From: Arthrobacter silvisoli
Lineage (GTDB): Bacteria; Actinomycetota; Actinomycetes; Actinomycetales; Micrococcaceae
Reading direction: 5' to 3'
Assembly (NCBI RefSeq): GCF_003369445.1
Contig: NZ_QRCU01000036.1
Location: forward strand, 99,512-163,511
DNA length: 64,000 nucleotides
Part shown: positions 50,727-60,300 of the stretch, piece by piece
Numbering within the stretch: position 1 is the stretch's first letter
Layout of the letters: every line of letters starts with the position of its first letter
Notes under the pieces: generated by a model
What the model was told of the DNA's origin: nothing
The model's database searches: none
Seen by the model: only the letters and a program-made list of their open reading frames with translations
Made by a program: the position numbers and the translations under genes

Positions 50727-51728
50727 TTATGCCTCCACCAGGGCCGCGGCATCCTTGAGGACTTTGGCGGCGACCTCCAGGCCTTCGATACGGCCGAGCG
50801 AGACGTCCTCATGCTCGATGTTGACCAGCATGTCCGGGTCCACCTCACGCAGGGCGCGCAGGAACTCGGCCCAGTAAGCCGTGTCGTGGCCGCGGCCCAG
50901 GGCCACGAAGTCCCATGCGGATTCCTTCGGCCACTCGTTGGCCCATTCGTCGCCGCCGAGGTTGGTGCGGGGCTCGTCCGGGGAGAGCCGGCGGAAGCTG
51001 TTGTCCAGCACGCCGTAGAGCCGGGCGTGCTGGACATTGACGCGAACGTCCTTGGCCGCGGCATGGAACACCAGCGGGCCAAGCTCACGGACCACCGCGA
51101 CAGGGTCCATCTGCTGCCAGAACAGGTGCGAGGCGTCGAGCTCGACGCCCACGTTCGTCGCTCCGGTCAGCTCCACGAGCCGACGGACGTCGGCGGTGTT
51201 GAACACCAGGTTCTGCGGGTGCAGTTCCAGGGCCACCTTGACGTCGTGGCCGCGGGCGAGGAGGTCGATTTCCTTCCAGAACGGCACAGCCACGCCCCAT
51301 TGGTAGTCCAGGACGTCCAGGGCCGCGGAATTCCAGGCGTTGACCACCCAGTTGGTGACGGTGGCGCCGGGCTCGCCGCCAGGCAGGCCGGACATGGTGA
51401 CCACGCGGTGCTGGCCCAGCCGTTCGGCCAGTCGGATGGAGCGGCGGATATCCTCCGCGTGCTTCTGTCCGATTTCCGGCTTGGGGTGCAGGGGGTTGCC
51501 GTTGCAGTTCAGGCCGGCGATGGACACGCCCGTGCCTTCAAACAGGGCCAGGAAGTCGTCCCGTGCCGCGTCGGAGGCCAGGATGTCGTCCAGGGTGGGC
51601 ACGTGGACGGCGGGCAGGAAGCCGCCGGTGTTCAATTCGATCCCGGTGAGGCCCAGGTCGGCGATGACCTTGAGGGCATCAGGCAGGGAGCGGTCATGCA
51701 GGATGGCGTTGTAGATCCCGAGTTTCAT
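50727..51728 (-). CDS. Sugar phosphate isomerase/epimerase, TIM barrel
   Basis: The 333-residue protein has the xylose-isomerase-like TIM barrel fold (MKLGIYNAILHDRSLPDALK; GIELNTGGF; KVALELHPQNLVFN; VGVELDASHLFWQQMDP). Metal ligands typical of this fold would be the Glu, Asp and His residues in these strands. It starts 11 bases after the second Gfo/Idh stop and is cotranscribed with it. Such pairs often convert cyclitols or keto-sugars (compare IolE/IolI/IolH). The exact reaction is unknown. Confidence 0.86.
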   Translation of the reverse strand: MKLGIYNAILHDRSLPDALKVIADLGLTGIELNTGGFLPAVHVPTLDDILASDAARDDFLALFEGTGVSIAGLNCNGNPLHPKPEIGQKHAEDIRRSIRLAERLGQHRVVTMSGLPGGEPGATVTNWVVNAWNSAALDVLDYQWGVAVPFWKEIDLLARGHDVKVALELHPQNLVFNTADVRRLVELTGATNVGVELDASHLFWQQMDPVAVVRELGPLVFHAAAKDVRVNVQHARLYGVLDNSFRRLSPDEPRTNLGGDEWANEWPKESAWDFVALGRGHDTAYWAEFLRALREVDPDMLVNIEHEDVSLGRIEGLEVAAKVLKDAAALVEA

Positions 51729-51739
51729 GATGGTCTTTC

Positions 51740-52927
51740 TCAGAGTTCGATGCGGGAGCCGCCGGCCGCCGCCGAGCGGGCCACGGCGTCCAGGATGGTC
51801 ATGCTTCGCAAGCCGTCGTCGAAGTTTGCACAGCGCGGCAGGGATTCCTCCGCGGAGAGGCCGGCGACCTCTTCGAGGAACGCGCGGGACTGGTAGGCGA
51901 AGGAGTCGTTGTGGTTGTAGCCGACGCCCGGGGCGTCCATGGCCATGCCGTTGGCCACGTACGGCAGTTCCGGGCCGATGAGGACCTGGCGGTAGCCGTT
52001 CCGGGCATACGGGCCCTGGTTAAGGTAGAGACCGAATTCGGCCGGGCGGTCCTGGTCGTAGCGTGCGGCGCCGTTTTCGCAGAAGATCTCGAAGGTCAGC
52101 GAGTTGGGGTGGCCAGCGGCGATGCGGGAGACCTCGAGGCTGCCCTTGCAGTGTTCGAATTCCGCGGCATAGGCGGCGTAGTCGTCGTTTTCCACCTGCT
52201 CGAAGACGTCGCTCACGGCGCCGTGGTCGTGGCCCATGACGGCGCCCAGCGGCAGCGGGCGCTTTTCGATCGCGGTGTGGAACTGCCCGCCGGAGACCGC
52301 CAAGGTCTTGCCGCAGAGGAACTCCGAGATATACGTGGTGTGGCTGCCGAGGTCGGCCAGCGCCCCGGAGCCCGGCGCACCCTTGTAGCGCCAGCTCATG
52401 GGAGCGTGCGGGCTGCAAGAGTAGTCGGTCCAGTAGCGGCTGGAGAAGTGCAGCGGCCGGCCCAGCGTGCCGTCGTCGATCAGCGTCCGGATGGCGGCGA
52501 TGGCGGGCGAACGGAGGTAGGTGTAGCCGATGCGGGCGAGCACGCCGCGTTCCTCTGCGGCGCGGGCGGCGGCGAGCATTGCCTCGGCGTCGGCAATGGA
52601 ATCGGACAGCGGCTTCTCGCACAAGACGTGCTTGCCGGCGGCGAGCAGGCCTTCCACTACCTCGCGGTGCAGGGAGTTGGCGATTACCACGGAGACGACG
52701 TCGATATCATCGGCTTCGGCGATGGCGCGCCAGTCGGCGTCGTGGCGTTCGTAGCCGAAGCGGCGTGCGGCTGCCTGGCCGAACCCGGCATTGACATCCC
52801 CGATGGAGACCAGTTTGACCTCCGGCAGCGTCGGGGCGAAAAGGCTGCTGGCAACGCGGTAGCCGGCAGCGTGGGACTTGCCGGCCATGCCGGCACCGAT
52901 GACGGCGACACCCAGCGTCTTGCTCAT
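51740..52927 (-). CDS. Gfo/Idh/MocA-family oxidoreductase (second copy)
   Basis: The 395-residue dehydrogenase starts MSKTLGVAVIGAGMAGKSHA, with the nucleotide motif GAGMAG and the EKP block HVLCEKPLSDSIADAE. The ATG after AAGGAGAGCCCC was preferred to a 29-residue extension. It is first in an operon with the TIM-barrel isomerase. Its promoter contains a perfect LacI-type operator, so the neighbouring LacI protein probably controls it. The substrate is likely a cyclitol or aldose. Confidence 0.88.
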   Translation of the reverse strand: MSKTLGVAVIGAGMAGKSHAAGYRVASSLFAPTLPEVKLVSIGDVNAGFGQAAARRFGYERHDADWRAIAEADDIDVVSVVIANSLHREVVEGLLAAGKHVLCEKPLSDSIADAEAMLAAARAAEERGVLARIGYTYLRSPAIAAIRTLIDDGTLGRPLHFSSRYWTDYSCSPHAPMSWRYKGAPGSGALADLGSHTTYISEFLCGKTLAVSGGQFHTAIEKRPLPLGAVMGHDHGAVSDVFEQVENDDYAAYAAEFEHCKGSLEVSRIAAGHPNSLTFEIFCENGAARYDQDRPAEFGLYLNQGPYARNGYRQVLIGPELPYVANGMAMDAPGVGYNHNDSFAYQSRAFLEEVAGLSAEESLPRCANFDDGLRSMTILDAVARSAAAGGSRIEL

Positions 52928-52966
52928 GGGGCTCTCCTTGGAAATTGAGGTGTGCGGGAGGTAACA

Positions 52967-52982
52967 TTTGGAGCGCTCCAAA
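52967..52982. promoter_or_regulatory. LacI-type operator
   Basis: TTTGGAGCGCTCCAAA is a perfect 16-bp palindrome with the central CG typical of LacI/GalR operators. It lies just downstream of the -10 box of the minus-strand dehydrogenase operon and upstream of the MFS-lacI operon, and so could control both. Confidence 0.75.
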
Positions 52983-52984
52983 CG

Positions 52985-53014
52985 AGAGTAAGGCTGAGTA
53001 ATTTGTCCTGTCAA
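52985..53014 (-). promoter_or_regulatory. Promoter of the second Gfo/Idh operon
   Basis: On the minus strand TTGACA, 18 bases, TACTCT. The start point would fall at or inside the LacI-type palindrome, a classic repression layout. Confidence 0.65.
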
Positions 53015-54415
53015 TACACCAATAGAACTGCGCTGGCCCTGCTGGTCGCCGCGGCCTTCTTCCTCGAGTTCCTCGACGGCACGGCCCTGGCCACGGCGCT
53101 GCCCGCCATCGCCCGGGACTTAGAGGTGGCCGCCGCGGATGCAAACATCGCCATGACGGCCTACCTCCTGGCCGTGGCCATGGGGATCCCGGCCAGTTCC
53201 TGGCTGGCCGGCCGCTTCGGCTTCCGGCGGATCTTCTGCCTGGCCATCGCGGTGTTCACCGTCGCCTCGCTGCTCTGCGCCCTGAGCCCGACGTTGTGGG
53301 CCCTGACGGGTTTCCGTGCCCTGCAGGGCCTGGGCGGAGCCATGATGGTGCCCGTCGGATCGCTGCTGGTCCTGCGGGATACGCCCAAGGACCAACTCTT
53401 GCGGATGACGGCGTTCCTGGTCTGGCCCGGCCTCATGGCCCCGGTCCTGGCACCGCTGGTAGGCGGGCTGCTCACCCAGTACCTGTCCTGGCACTGGATC
53501 TTCCTGGTGAACCTGCCGCTCGGCGTCGCGGCGTTCATCGTTGCTCTGCGGCTCGTGCCCCGCACCGCACCGGACCGCGGGGCACGGCTGGACTGGCCCG
53601 GCGTTGGCTTCACCACCTTGGGCGTGGGGGCCTTGGTGGCCGGGCTGGAACTGCTCAGCGCCGGCACGCAGGCCGCTGCCGCCGTCGTGCTCCTGCTGCT
53701 CAGCGCAGGATTCCTGGCCGGCGCGGCGCAGTGGATGCGCCGCCGCGGCCCGGGCGCCCTCTTCGACCTCAGCGTCTTCCGCGTGCACACTTTCCGCGCC
53801 ACCCAGACCGGTGGCCTGGTGTACCGGGTGGCCATCACGTCCGTCCCGTTCCTGCTGCCCCTGCTGTTTCAGGACGGCTTCGGCTGGGATCCGGTGCACG
53901 CAGGTGCGCTCGTGACGGCCGTGTTCATCGGGAACATCGCGATCAAACCCGCCACTACTCCGCTGATCCGACGCTTTGGCTTCAAGCCGCTGCTGGTGCT
54001 CGCCGGCATCGGATCGGCGCTCACCTTCGTGGCCTGCGCCGCCCTGGGACCCGGGACCCCGGATGCGGCCATCGTGGCGCTCCTGGCACTCTCCGGGGCG
54101 CTGCGCTCCCTCGGCTTCTCCGCGTACATGAACGTCCAGTACGCCGACGTCTCGGCCGGGCAGCTGGCCAGCGCCAACGCGGTCGCGAATACCCTGGTGC
54201 AGCTGGCGCACGCCCTGGGGGTCGCCGTCGGGGCCTTGTTCATCCGGCTGGGCGCCGGGCTCCTGCCGGCCGCCCACGGTTCGGCCGACCCGTACCGGGC
54301 CGCCCTGCTGGCGGTGGCCGCGCTCATGCTGCTCAGCGTTCTCGATTGCTTCTTCCTGCCGCGCAACGCGGGCACCTCTGTCAGCGGGCGCCCTGCGGGC
54401 AAGGTGAGGGCATGA
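53003..54415 (+). CDS. MFS transporter, DHA2 (EmrB/QacA-like) family
   Basis: The 470-residue transporter has the DHA2 pattern of about 13-14 helices. It starts with FFLEFLDGTALATALPAIA and carries the motif A-like loop GRFGFRRIFCLA. No ideal start is visible. I take TTG at 53003, which leaves the operator upstream; a GTG at 52952 would place the operator inside the gene. It overlaps lacI by four bases. Members export drugs or sugars, and the operon suggests a role in handling the same ligand as LacI. Confidence 0.82.
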   Translation: MSCQYTNRTALALLVAAAFFLEFLDGTALATALPAIARDLEVAAADANIAMTAYLLAVAMGIPASSWLAGRFGFRRIFCLAIAVFTVASLLCALSPTLWALTGFRALQGLGGAMMVPVGSLLVLRDTPKDQLLRMTAFLVWPGLMAPVLAPLVGGLLTQYLSWHWIFLVNLPLGVAAFIVALRLVPRTAPDRGARLDWPGVGFTTLGVGALVAGLELLSAGTQAAAAVVLLLLSAGFLAGAAQWMRRRGPGALFDLSVFRVHTFRATQTGGLVYRVAITSVPFLLPLLFQDGFGWDPVHAGALVTAVFIGNIAIKPATTPLIRRFGFKPLLVLAGIGSALTFVACAALGPGTPDAAIVALLALSGALRSLGFSAYMNVQYADVSAGQLASANAVANTLVQLAHALGVAVGALFIRLGAGLLPAAHGSADPYRAALLAVAALMLLSVLDCFFLPRNAGTSVSGRPAGKVRA

Positions 54416-55449
54416 ACGCCCGCCCCACCATTTACGACGTCGCCCAACGCGCCGGCGTCTCGAAGTCGCTGGTCTCGCTGGTCCTGCGGAACGCCCCGCA
54501 CGTGGCCGAGGCGAAGCGCGAGGCCGTGAAGAAGGCGATCCAGGAGCTGGGCTACCGCCCCAGCCAGGCCGCGAGCGCGCTGGCCAGCCAGAGCACCCGC
54601 TCGGTGGGCCTGTTGATCGACGACTTCCGGAACCCGTGGTTCGTGGAGCTGCTGGCCGGGGCCCGCTCAGTGCTGGACCCGGCAGGCTACACGTTGACCG
54701 TCGCGGACCTGCGGTTGGAGGAAGCCAGCGGCCGCAACCCGGTGGACGGCTTCCTGGCCCAGCACGTTGACGCCTTGGTAGTGGCCGCCGAGGCGCCTCC
54801 GGAGATGGTGCGCGACGTGCGCGTCCCCCTGGTTATCGCGGGCACCCGAAGCCTCACTCCGTTGCTCGGAAATTCGCTCGAAGACGGCGGGCCGGCCGAC
54901 GTGGTGGCCGGGGACGACGACGCCGGTGGGCAGCTTGCCGCCCGGCACCTGCTGGAGCGGGGTCACCGGCGCATCGCGCACCTGAGCGGGCAAGGCGCAC
55001 CGGCGGAGCACCGCCGTCAGGGTTTTGTCCGGGCAATGGCGGCGGCCGGGGCCGAACCCCTGGTGTACGGCCTCGACGGCGGCACGGACGAGGCGGATGG
55101 CTTCCGCGCGATGCGGCAGGCCCTGGAAGCGGGCGAACGGGCCGCGGGCGCACCGCCCACCGCGGTATTCGCCGCGAACGATGTGATGGCCCTGGGTGCC
55201 ATGGCCGCCCTGCGTGACGCCGGCCTGCGGGTGCCCGAAGACGTCTCGGTCCTTGGCTACGACGACTCCCCGCTGGCCGCCTACGGCTACATCCGGCTGA
55301 GCACGGTGGACGGCCACAGCAGGAGGCTCGGGGCCGAGGCGGCACAGATGGCGCTGGACCGGATGGCTGCCCCGGCGGCGCCCGCGCGCCGGCTCCTCCT
55401 CGAACCTGTGGTGGTGGAGCGGTCTTCCGTGCGGGTCACAGATGCGTAA
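54412..55449 (+). CDS. LacI/GalR-family transcriptional regulator
   Basis: The 345-residue protein has the LacI helix-turn-helix (TIYDVAQRAGVSKSLVSLVL), the hinge (YRPSQAASALASQ) and a periplasmic-binding-like effector domain (SVGLLIDDFRNPWFVELLAG; VLGYDDSPLAAYG). Its ATG overlaps the MFS stop (ATGA). The perfect palindrome at 52967-52982 is its most likely operator. The ligand is probably a sugar or cyclitol. Confidence 0.92.
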   Translation: MNARPTIYDVAQRAGVSKSLVSLVLRNAPHVAEAKREAVKKAIQELGYRPSQAASALASQSTRSVGLLIDDFRNPWFVELLAGARSVLDPAGYTLTVADLRLEEASGRNPVDGFLAQHVDALVVAAEAPPEMVRDVRVPLVIAGTRSLTPLLGNSLEDGGPADVVAGDDDAGGQLAARHLLERGHRRIAHLSGQGAPAEHRRQGFVRAMAAAGAEPLVYGLDGGTDEADGFRAMRQALEAGERAAGAPPTAVFAANDVMALGAMAALRDAGLRVPEDVSVLGYDDSPLAAYGYIRLSTVDGHSRRLGAEAAQMALDRMAAPAAPARRLLLEPVVVERSSVRVTDA

Positions 55450-55480
55450 GCGCTTTCATGCGCGCCCCGGAGGCCACTAC

Positions 55481-55502
55481 AGTATGTGATGCAGCGCATA
55501 CT
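55481..55502. promoter_or_regulatory. Imperfect 22-bp palindrome upstream of amylosucrase
   Basis: The site has outer arms AGTATG and CATACT and pairs at 18 of 22 positions around a TGCA centre. It lies 45 bases before the amylosucrase start. AAGCGCTTTC, another LacI-like core, lies at 55448-55457. Confidence 0.5.
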
Positions 55503-55546
55503 TTCCCTGTGCGGCTGCTGCCACGCACGGTGTACAAGGAGGTCCC

Positions 55547-57460
55547 ATGGGCGGAATGAGCAGCGACGGAAACGGGACGCTTAAGCAGGTCCTCGCGGCC
55601 CTGGAAGCGGAACCGGGGCTCCGCCGCAAAGGACCGGACTGGAAAGCCTTTTTCGCCCGCGTGGACCAGTACGTGCCCGTGCTCCGGGAGCTGTTCTCCT
55701 CGCTCTACGGCTCACGCCCGGACTGGGAGGAGCACTTGGCCGCCCTCGTCGTGGAGTGCGCCAGATCGTGGCAGGAGCGCCCCGCGGACTTGAAGGAGCT
55801 CGACGCCCGGCGCGAGGCCGAGCCGCAATGGTTCGCTGCCGGAGACATGCTCGGCGGGGTCTGCTACGTGGACCGCTACGCCGAAAACCTCGAGGGCCTG
55901 CGCGGCCGCATCCCTTATTTCAAAGAGCTCGGCCTCAGCTACCTGCACCTCATGCCGCTCTTCCTCGCCCCCGAGCCCAACTCGGACGGTGGCTACGCGG
56001 TGTCCAGCTATCGGGACGTCAATCCGAAACTCGGCACCATGGCCGGGCTGCGGGAGGTCGCCGCGGAACTGCGGGCCAACGGCATCAGCCTGGTGGTGGA
56101 CTTCATCTTCAACCACACCTCGGACGAGCACGAATGGGCGCGGCGTGCCGCCGCGGGCGAACAGGAGTTCTCCGACTACTACTGGATCTTCCCGGACCGC
56201 ACCATGCCTGACGCCTACGAGCGGACGGTGCGGGAGATCTTCCCGGACGACCACCCGGGCAGCTTCGTGCAGCAGCCGGACGGCCGGTGGGTCTGGTGCA
56301 CTTTCCATACCTTCCAGTGGGACCTCAACTACGCCAACCCGGCCGTGTTCCGGGCGATGGCCGGGGAGATGCTGTTCCTCGCGAACCAAGGGGTGGAGAT
56401 CCTGCGCATGGACGCGGTGGCATTCATCTGGAAGCAGTTGGGCACCGCGTGCGAGAGCCTTCCCGAGGCTCACCAGCTCCTGCGCGGCTTCAACGCAGTG
56501 TGCCGCCTGGCCGCGCCGTCGCTGCTGTTCAAATCCGAAGCGATCGTCCACCCGGATGAGGTGGTGCAATACATCGACCCCGCCGAATGCCAGATCTCCT
56601 ATAACCCGCTGGAAATGGCCCTCGGCTGGGAGGCCCTGGCCACGCGGGACGCCTCCCTGCTCTCCCAGGCCCTGGAACGGCGCCACAACCTCCCGGACGG
56701 AACCGCCTGGGTCAACTATGTACGCAGCCATGACGACATCGGCTGGACCTTCGCGGACGAGGACGCCGCGGAGCTCGGGATCAACGGCTTCGACCACCGC
56801 CGCTTCCTCAACTCCTTCTACGTCAACCGCTTCCCGGGAAGCTTCGCGCGCGGGGTCGCGTTCCAGGACAACCCGCGCACCGGGGACTGCCGTATTTCGG
56901 GTACGACGGCGTCCCTGTGCGGCCTCGAAGACGGCTCACCGGAGGCGGTTCGCCGGGTGCTCCTGCTGCACTCGATCGCGATCAGCACCGGCGGCATCCC
57001 GCTCATCTACCTCGGCGACGAGGTGGGCCAGCTCAACGACTACGGCTACGCGGACGAGCCGGGCCATGAGGCCGACAGCCGCTGGGTCCACCGCCCGCAC
57101 TACCCTGCCGGGCGCTACGCCCACCGCGGGGATCCATCGACGCCGGAGGGCGCCATCTTCGCGGGCCTGAGGCGGATGCTCGACGTGCGTTCCGCGACCC
57201 CTGAGCTCGCGGGGAACCCCCTCATCGGCTTCAACGCCAACAACCGGCACGTCCTGGGCTACCAACGCCCGGGGGCCGGCCGCACCGTCCTGGTCCTGGC
57301 GAACTTCGCAGATACGGCCCAGCACGTCTCCGCCGGGACCCTCTCAGGCTTCGAAGCCGGAGCCACCGAACTCCTGGGCGGCCGGGCCGTGTCCTTGGTG
57401 GACGGCCTGACGCTGGGGGCCCAGGAGTTCGTGTGGCTGGCGGTCAAGGCGGCGGGTTAG
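55547..57460 (+). CDS. Amylosucrase (GH13)
   Basis: The 637-residue enzyme matches amylosucrase, which moves glucose from sucrose onto an alpha-1,4-glucan and frees fructose. The catalytic nucleophile Asp289 ([11 protein letters not shown]), acid/base Glu331 ([13 protein letters not shown]) and Asp396 (VRSHDDIGW) are each three residues beyond the Neisseria numbering I recall (286, 328, 393). The length is also nearly identical. The helical N-terminal domain (residues 1-90) is present. No signal peptide is seen, so it acts inside the cell. It shares its last bases with the convergent pseudogene. Confidence 0.93.
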   Translation: MGGMSSDGNGTLKQVLAALEAEPGLRRKGPDWKAFFARVDQYVPVLRELFSSLYGSRPDWEEHLAALVVECARSWQERPADLKELDARREAEPQWFAAGDMLGGVCYVDRYAENLEGLRGRIPYFKELGLSYLHLMPLFLAPEPNSDGGYAVSSYRDVNPKLGTMAGLREVAAELRANGISLVVDFIFNHTSDEHEWARRAAAGEQEFSDYYWIFPDRTMPDAYERTVREIFPDDHPGSFVQQPDGRWVWCTFHTFQWDLNYANPAVFRAMAGEMLFLANQGVEILRMDAVAFIWKQLGTACESLPEAHQLLRGFNAVCRLAAPSLLFKSEAIVHPDEVVQYIDPAECQISYNPLEMALGWEALATRDASLLSQALERRHNLPDGTAWVNYVRSHDDIGWTFADEDAAELGINGFDHRRFLNSFYVNRFPGSFARGVAFQDNPRTGDCRISGTTASLCGLEDGSPEAVRRVLLLHSIAISTGGIPLIYLGDEVGQLNDYGYADEPGHEADSRWVHRPHYPAGRYAHRGDPSTPEGAIFAGLRRMLDVRSATPELAGNPLIGFNANNRHVLGYQRPGAGRTVLVLANFADTAQHVSAGTLSGFEAGATELLGGRAVSLVDGLTLGAQEFVWLAVKAAG

Positions 57461-58235
57461 GGCGCTTGCTCCCCCGGGTACACGATGCCCAGCAGCCCGT
57501 CCATGTGGCTGCCGGGTTTCCCGTCCCAGCGGGGCTCCGTGCCGTCCGTGCTCCGGACCGTCAGGCCGCCGGGGCCGTTGAACGGGCCATCCCTCACCAG
57601 GGCGGCCTCGGTGCCTACTACGGTGAACGTGGCGGGGGTGAAACCGCCCATGGTGGCGGCAAGTGCGGCCCGGGCGCCGCCGTCGAAAACCAGTAGCGCG
57701 GAGAGCTGCCCGTTGACCGGTTCCCCGCCGCGGCCCGGAACAGTGGCTCCGCGCGCGGTCAGGGCCGTGGCCTCGCCGGCCAGGTCGGTGGCCAAGGCGA
57801 ACAAGTAGACGCCCAGGTCCAGGAGCGGTCCGCCCGCCAGGGCGGGGTCATAGGCGCGGTGCGACGGCGGCAGGAACTCACCGTAGTCCGCCACGCTCTG
57901 CGTCACCGCACCCAGCCGGCCGTCCCGCACGAGCTACCAGACGACGTCGTACCTGGGCAGGAAAACGCTTGAGCTCCACATGCCCGGGGTCGAAGCGCCG
58001 CATGAAGCCCAGCGACACCGGGCCGCGATCCCCTTCCAGCTCCACGAGGTCCCGGCACTCGTTCACGCTGGGGGCCAGCGGCTTCTCGCACAGGACCGGC
58101 TTGCCGGCGGCCAGGCAGGCGGTCACCAGGGCCGCATGGGTCGAGTCGTGCGAGGCCCCGGACCGAACGGCTGAGAGTCCTGGCATGGTCGGCTCCCATG
58201 ATTCCGGCGCCGATCACTCCGACTCTGATGGTCAT
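57457..58235 (-). pseudogene. Chimeric, frameshifted Gfo/Idh/MocA remnant
   Basis: Three fragments in different frames lie in order. [18 protein letters not shown] starts at 58235. The middle piece SHDSTHAALVTACLAAGKPV...CEKPLAPSVNE...GFMRRFDPGHVELKR covers about 58160-57965. The last piece starts FLPRYDVVW, meets TAG at 57934-57936, then continues LVRDGRLGAVTQSVADYGEF to 57457. The front resembles inositol-dehydrogenase-type proteins; the back resembles dihydrodiol-dehydrogenase-type ones. About 55 residues are missing after the first piece. The ATG still overlaps the ATPase stop. Deletion between two adjacent family members is the simplest explanation. Confidence 0.85.
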
Positions 58236-59167
58236 GTGTTCCTGCTTTCTGCCGGCGCGTCCGCTTGCACAGCGGCGGCTTCTGCCCGGACTTCCTTGAG
58301 TTGCTCACTGTGCCCGCCGAGCTGTTCGAGTTCGTGGGCGAGTTCGGCCAGTTCGGCGCCGCCGGCCATCTGGGCTGTGAGCTCTTCGAGGGTGATGTCC
58401 TTCTTGTCGTAGTAGCCGATGCTCCGCCCCCGCTTGAGCAGCAGGAAGCGGTCGCCGACGGGGAAGGCGTGGTGCGGGTTGTGGGTGATGAAGATGACCC
58501 CGAGGCCGCGGTCGCGGGCCTGCAGGATGTAGCGCAGCACCACGCCGGACTGCTTCACGCCCAGGGCGGCCGTGGGTTCGTCGAGGATGAGGACCTTGGC
58601 GCCGAAGTACACGGCACGTGCGATGGCCACGCACTGGCGTTCGCCGCCGGAGAGCTGGCCGATGGGCTGTTCGACATCGCGCAGGTCGATGCCCATGTCC
58701 TTCAGTTCCTTCTTGGTGATCTCCTTCATCCGCGCCACGTCCAGGCGCTTGAAGGGACCAAAGCCGGTGGTCAGCTCCGAACCAAGGAAGAAGTTGCGCC
58801 AGATCGGCATCAGCGAGACCACGGCCAGGTCCTGGTACACGGCTGCGATGCCCGAGTCCAGGGCCTCGCGCGGGCTGCCCAGCTTGCGTTCCTCGCCCAT
58901 GATCGTGAACGTTCCGTGGGTGTGCTGGTGGCGGCCGGCGATGATCTTGATGAGGGTGGATTTGCCGGCGCCGTTGTCGCCGAGCACGCAGGTGACGCGG
59001 CCGTTGTCCACGGCCATGGTCACATCCGTCAGGGCGATGATGTTGCCGTAGTGCTTGGCCACCTTATCGAGTTTGAGCAGGTGAACGGGGCGGTCGGTGA
59101 GCGGGTCGGTTTCGTCGGCCAGCAGGGTCTGGTTGGAGATGTGCTTGGCTGTGCTGTTCTCGGTCAT
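58232..59167 (-). CDS. Monosaccharide-type ABC importer, ATPase
   Basis: The 311-residue ATPase has Walker [10 protein letters not shown], signature LSGGERQ and Walker [12 protein letters not shown]. It has only one ATPase domain, unlike the double-domain RbsA/XylG type, and so resembles FrcA-type subunits. It starts 13 bases after the permease stop. A charged C-terminal tail of about 45 residues follows the core. With the permease and binding protein it would import a sugar or inositol. Confidence 0.92.
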   Translation of the reverse strand: MTENSTAKHISNQTLLADETDPLTDRPVHLLKLDKVAKHYGNIIALTDVTMAVDNGRVTCVLGDNGAGKSTLIKIIAGRHQHTHGTFTIMGEERKLGSPREALDSGIAAVYQDLAVVSLMPIWRNFFLGSELTTGFGPFKRLDVARMKEITKKELKDMGIDLRDVEQPIGQLSGGERQCVAIARAVYFGAKVLILDEPTAALGVKQSGVVLRYILQARDRGLGVIFITHNPHHAFPVGDRFLLLKRGRSIGYYDKKDITLEELTAQMAGGAELAELAHELEQLGGHSEQLKEVRAEAAAVQADAPAESRNT

Positions 59168-59180
59168 GGTTGCGCCTTTC

Positions 59181-60233
59181 CTATTTGCTCGCGTCCGCGC
59201 GGCGCTTGACGATCAGGTTGACGATGGTGGCCAGCAGCAGCATCAGGCCCAGGAAGAACTTGAACCAGTCCGGGTTCCACTGCGCGTACACGATGCCCTT
59301 GTTGGCCATGCCGAAGATGAAGGCGCCGATCGCGCCGCCCACCGCGGAGCCGTAGCCACCGGTCAGCAGGCAGCCGCCGATCACGGCCGCGATGATGTAG
59401 AGGAACTCGTTGCCCACGCCCTCGCCGGACTGCACGGCGTCGAAGGCGAACAGGTTGTGCATGCCCAGCAGCCAGCCGCAGAAGCCGACGGCCATGAAGA
59501 GGCCGATCTTGGTCTTGGTGACCGGCACACCGACAGCGAGCGCAGCGCTGTCGTCGCCGCCGACGGCGAAGATCCAGTTGCCCACCTTGGTGCGCAGCAG
59601 GATCCAGGAGGCCACGGCCACCAGGAGGATCCAGTAGAAGATGGTGATCTTCAGTTCCACGCCGCCGATGGTGATCGAGGAGGCGAACACCGCACGGGCA
59701 GACTCAAAGCCGTCCAGCTTCGCGATCGACGGCGAGGACACGCTGCCGCCGACGGCGCGGGTCAGGGCCAGGTTCAGGCCGGTCAACATCAGGAACGAGG
59801 CCAGGGTGACGATGAAGGACGGGAGTTTGGTCTTGATCAGGATCCAGCCGTTGATGAATCCGATGCCAAGCGACACCACCAGGGCCACACCCACGCCCAC
59901 CCAGGCATTCATCGAGAAATACCAGGAGAACAGGGCCGCGGTAAGGGCCGAGGAAATCACGGCGACGCCGGTGGAGAGGTCGAATTCACCGCCGATCATC
60001 AGCAGCGAGACGCCCACGGCCATGATGCCGATGGTCGAGGAACCGTACAGGACGGTGGCCAGCGCATTCGGCTGGGTGAACGTGGGGGCCACCGAGGCAA
60101 AGAAGACGAACAGCGCGACTGCGCCGACAAGGGCACCGACCTCCGGACGGGCCATGAGCTTCTGGAAAGGGTTTCGCTTCGCAACACGCTCATCCGCCAC
60201 GGGAGCCTGCGGAGCATTGACAGTTGTTGACAT
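59181..60233 (-). CDS. Monosaccharide-type ABC importer, permease
   Basis: The 350-residue permease belongs to the RbsC/FrcB group, with about ten helices and the conserved stretches [20 protein letters not shown] and [19 protein letters not shown]. The start follows CCAGGAG. It lies 67 bases after the binding protein gene and 13 before the ATPase gene. Inositol is the most likely substrate given iolB nearby, but ribose or fructose types look alike. Confidence 0.92.
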   Translation of the reverse strand: MSTTVNAPQAPVADERVAKRNPFQKLMARPEVGALVGAVALFVFFASVAPTFTQPNALATVLYGSSTIGIMAVGVSLLMIGGEFDLSTGVAVISSALTAALFSWYFSMNAWVGVGVALVVSLGIGFINGWILIKTKLPSFIVTLASFLMLTGLNLALTRAVGGSVSSPSIAKLDGFESARAVFASSITIGGVELKITIFYWILLVAVASWILLRTKVGNWIFAVGGDDSAALAVGVPVTKTKIGLFMAVGFCGWLLGMHNLFAFDAVQSGEGVGNEFLYIIAAVIGGCLLTGGYGSAVGGAIGAFIFGMANKGIVYAQWNPDWFKFFLGLMLLLATIVNLIVKRRADASK

Positions 60234-60300
60234 GGGGATACTCCTGGGTCGCGGGGTGCCGTCCGGCCGGAACCGGACGGCACACCGGGGGACGTCCGTG

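Noticed and set aside
53296..54411. Long N-terminal extension of the lacI frame
   Set aside because: It overlaps the MFS gene in another frame. The helix-turn-helix begins right after the ATG at 54412, which overlaps the MFS stop.
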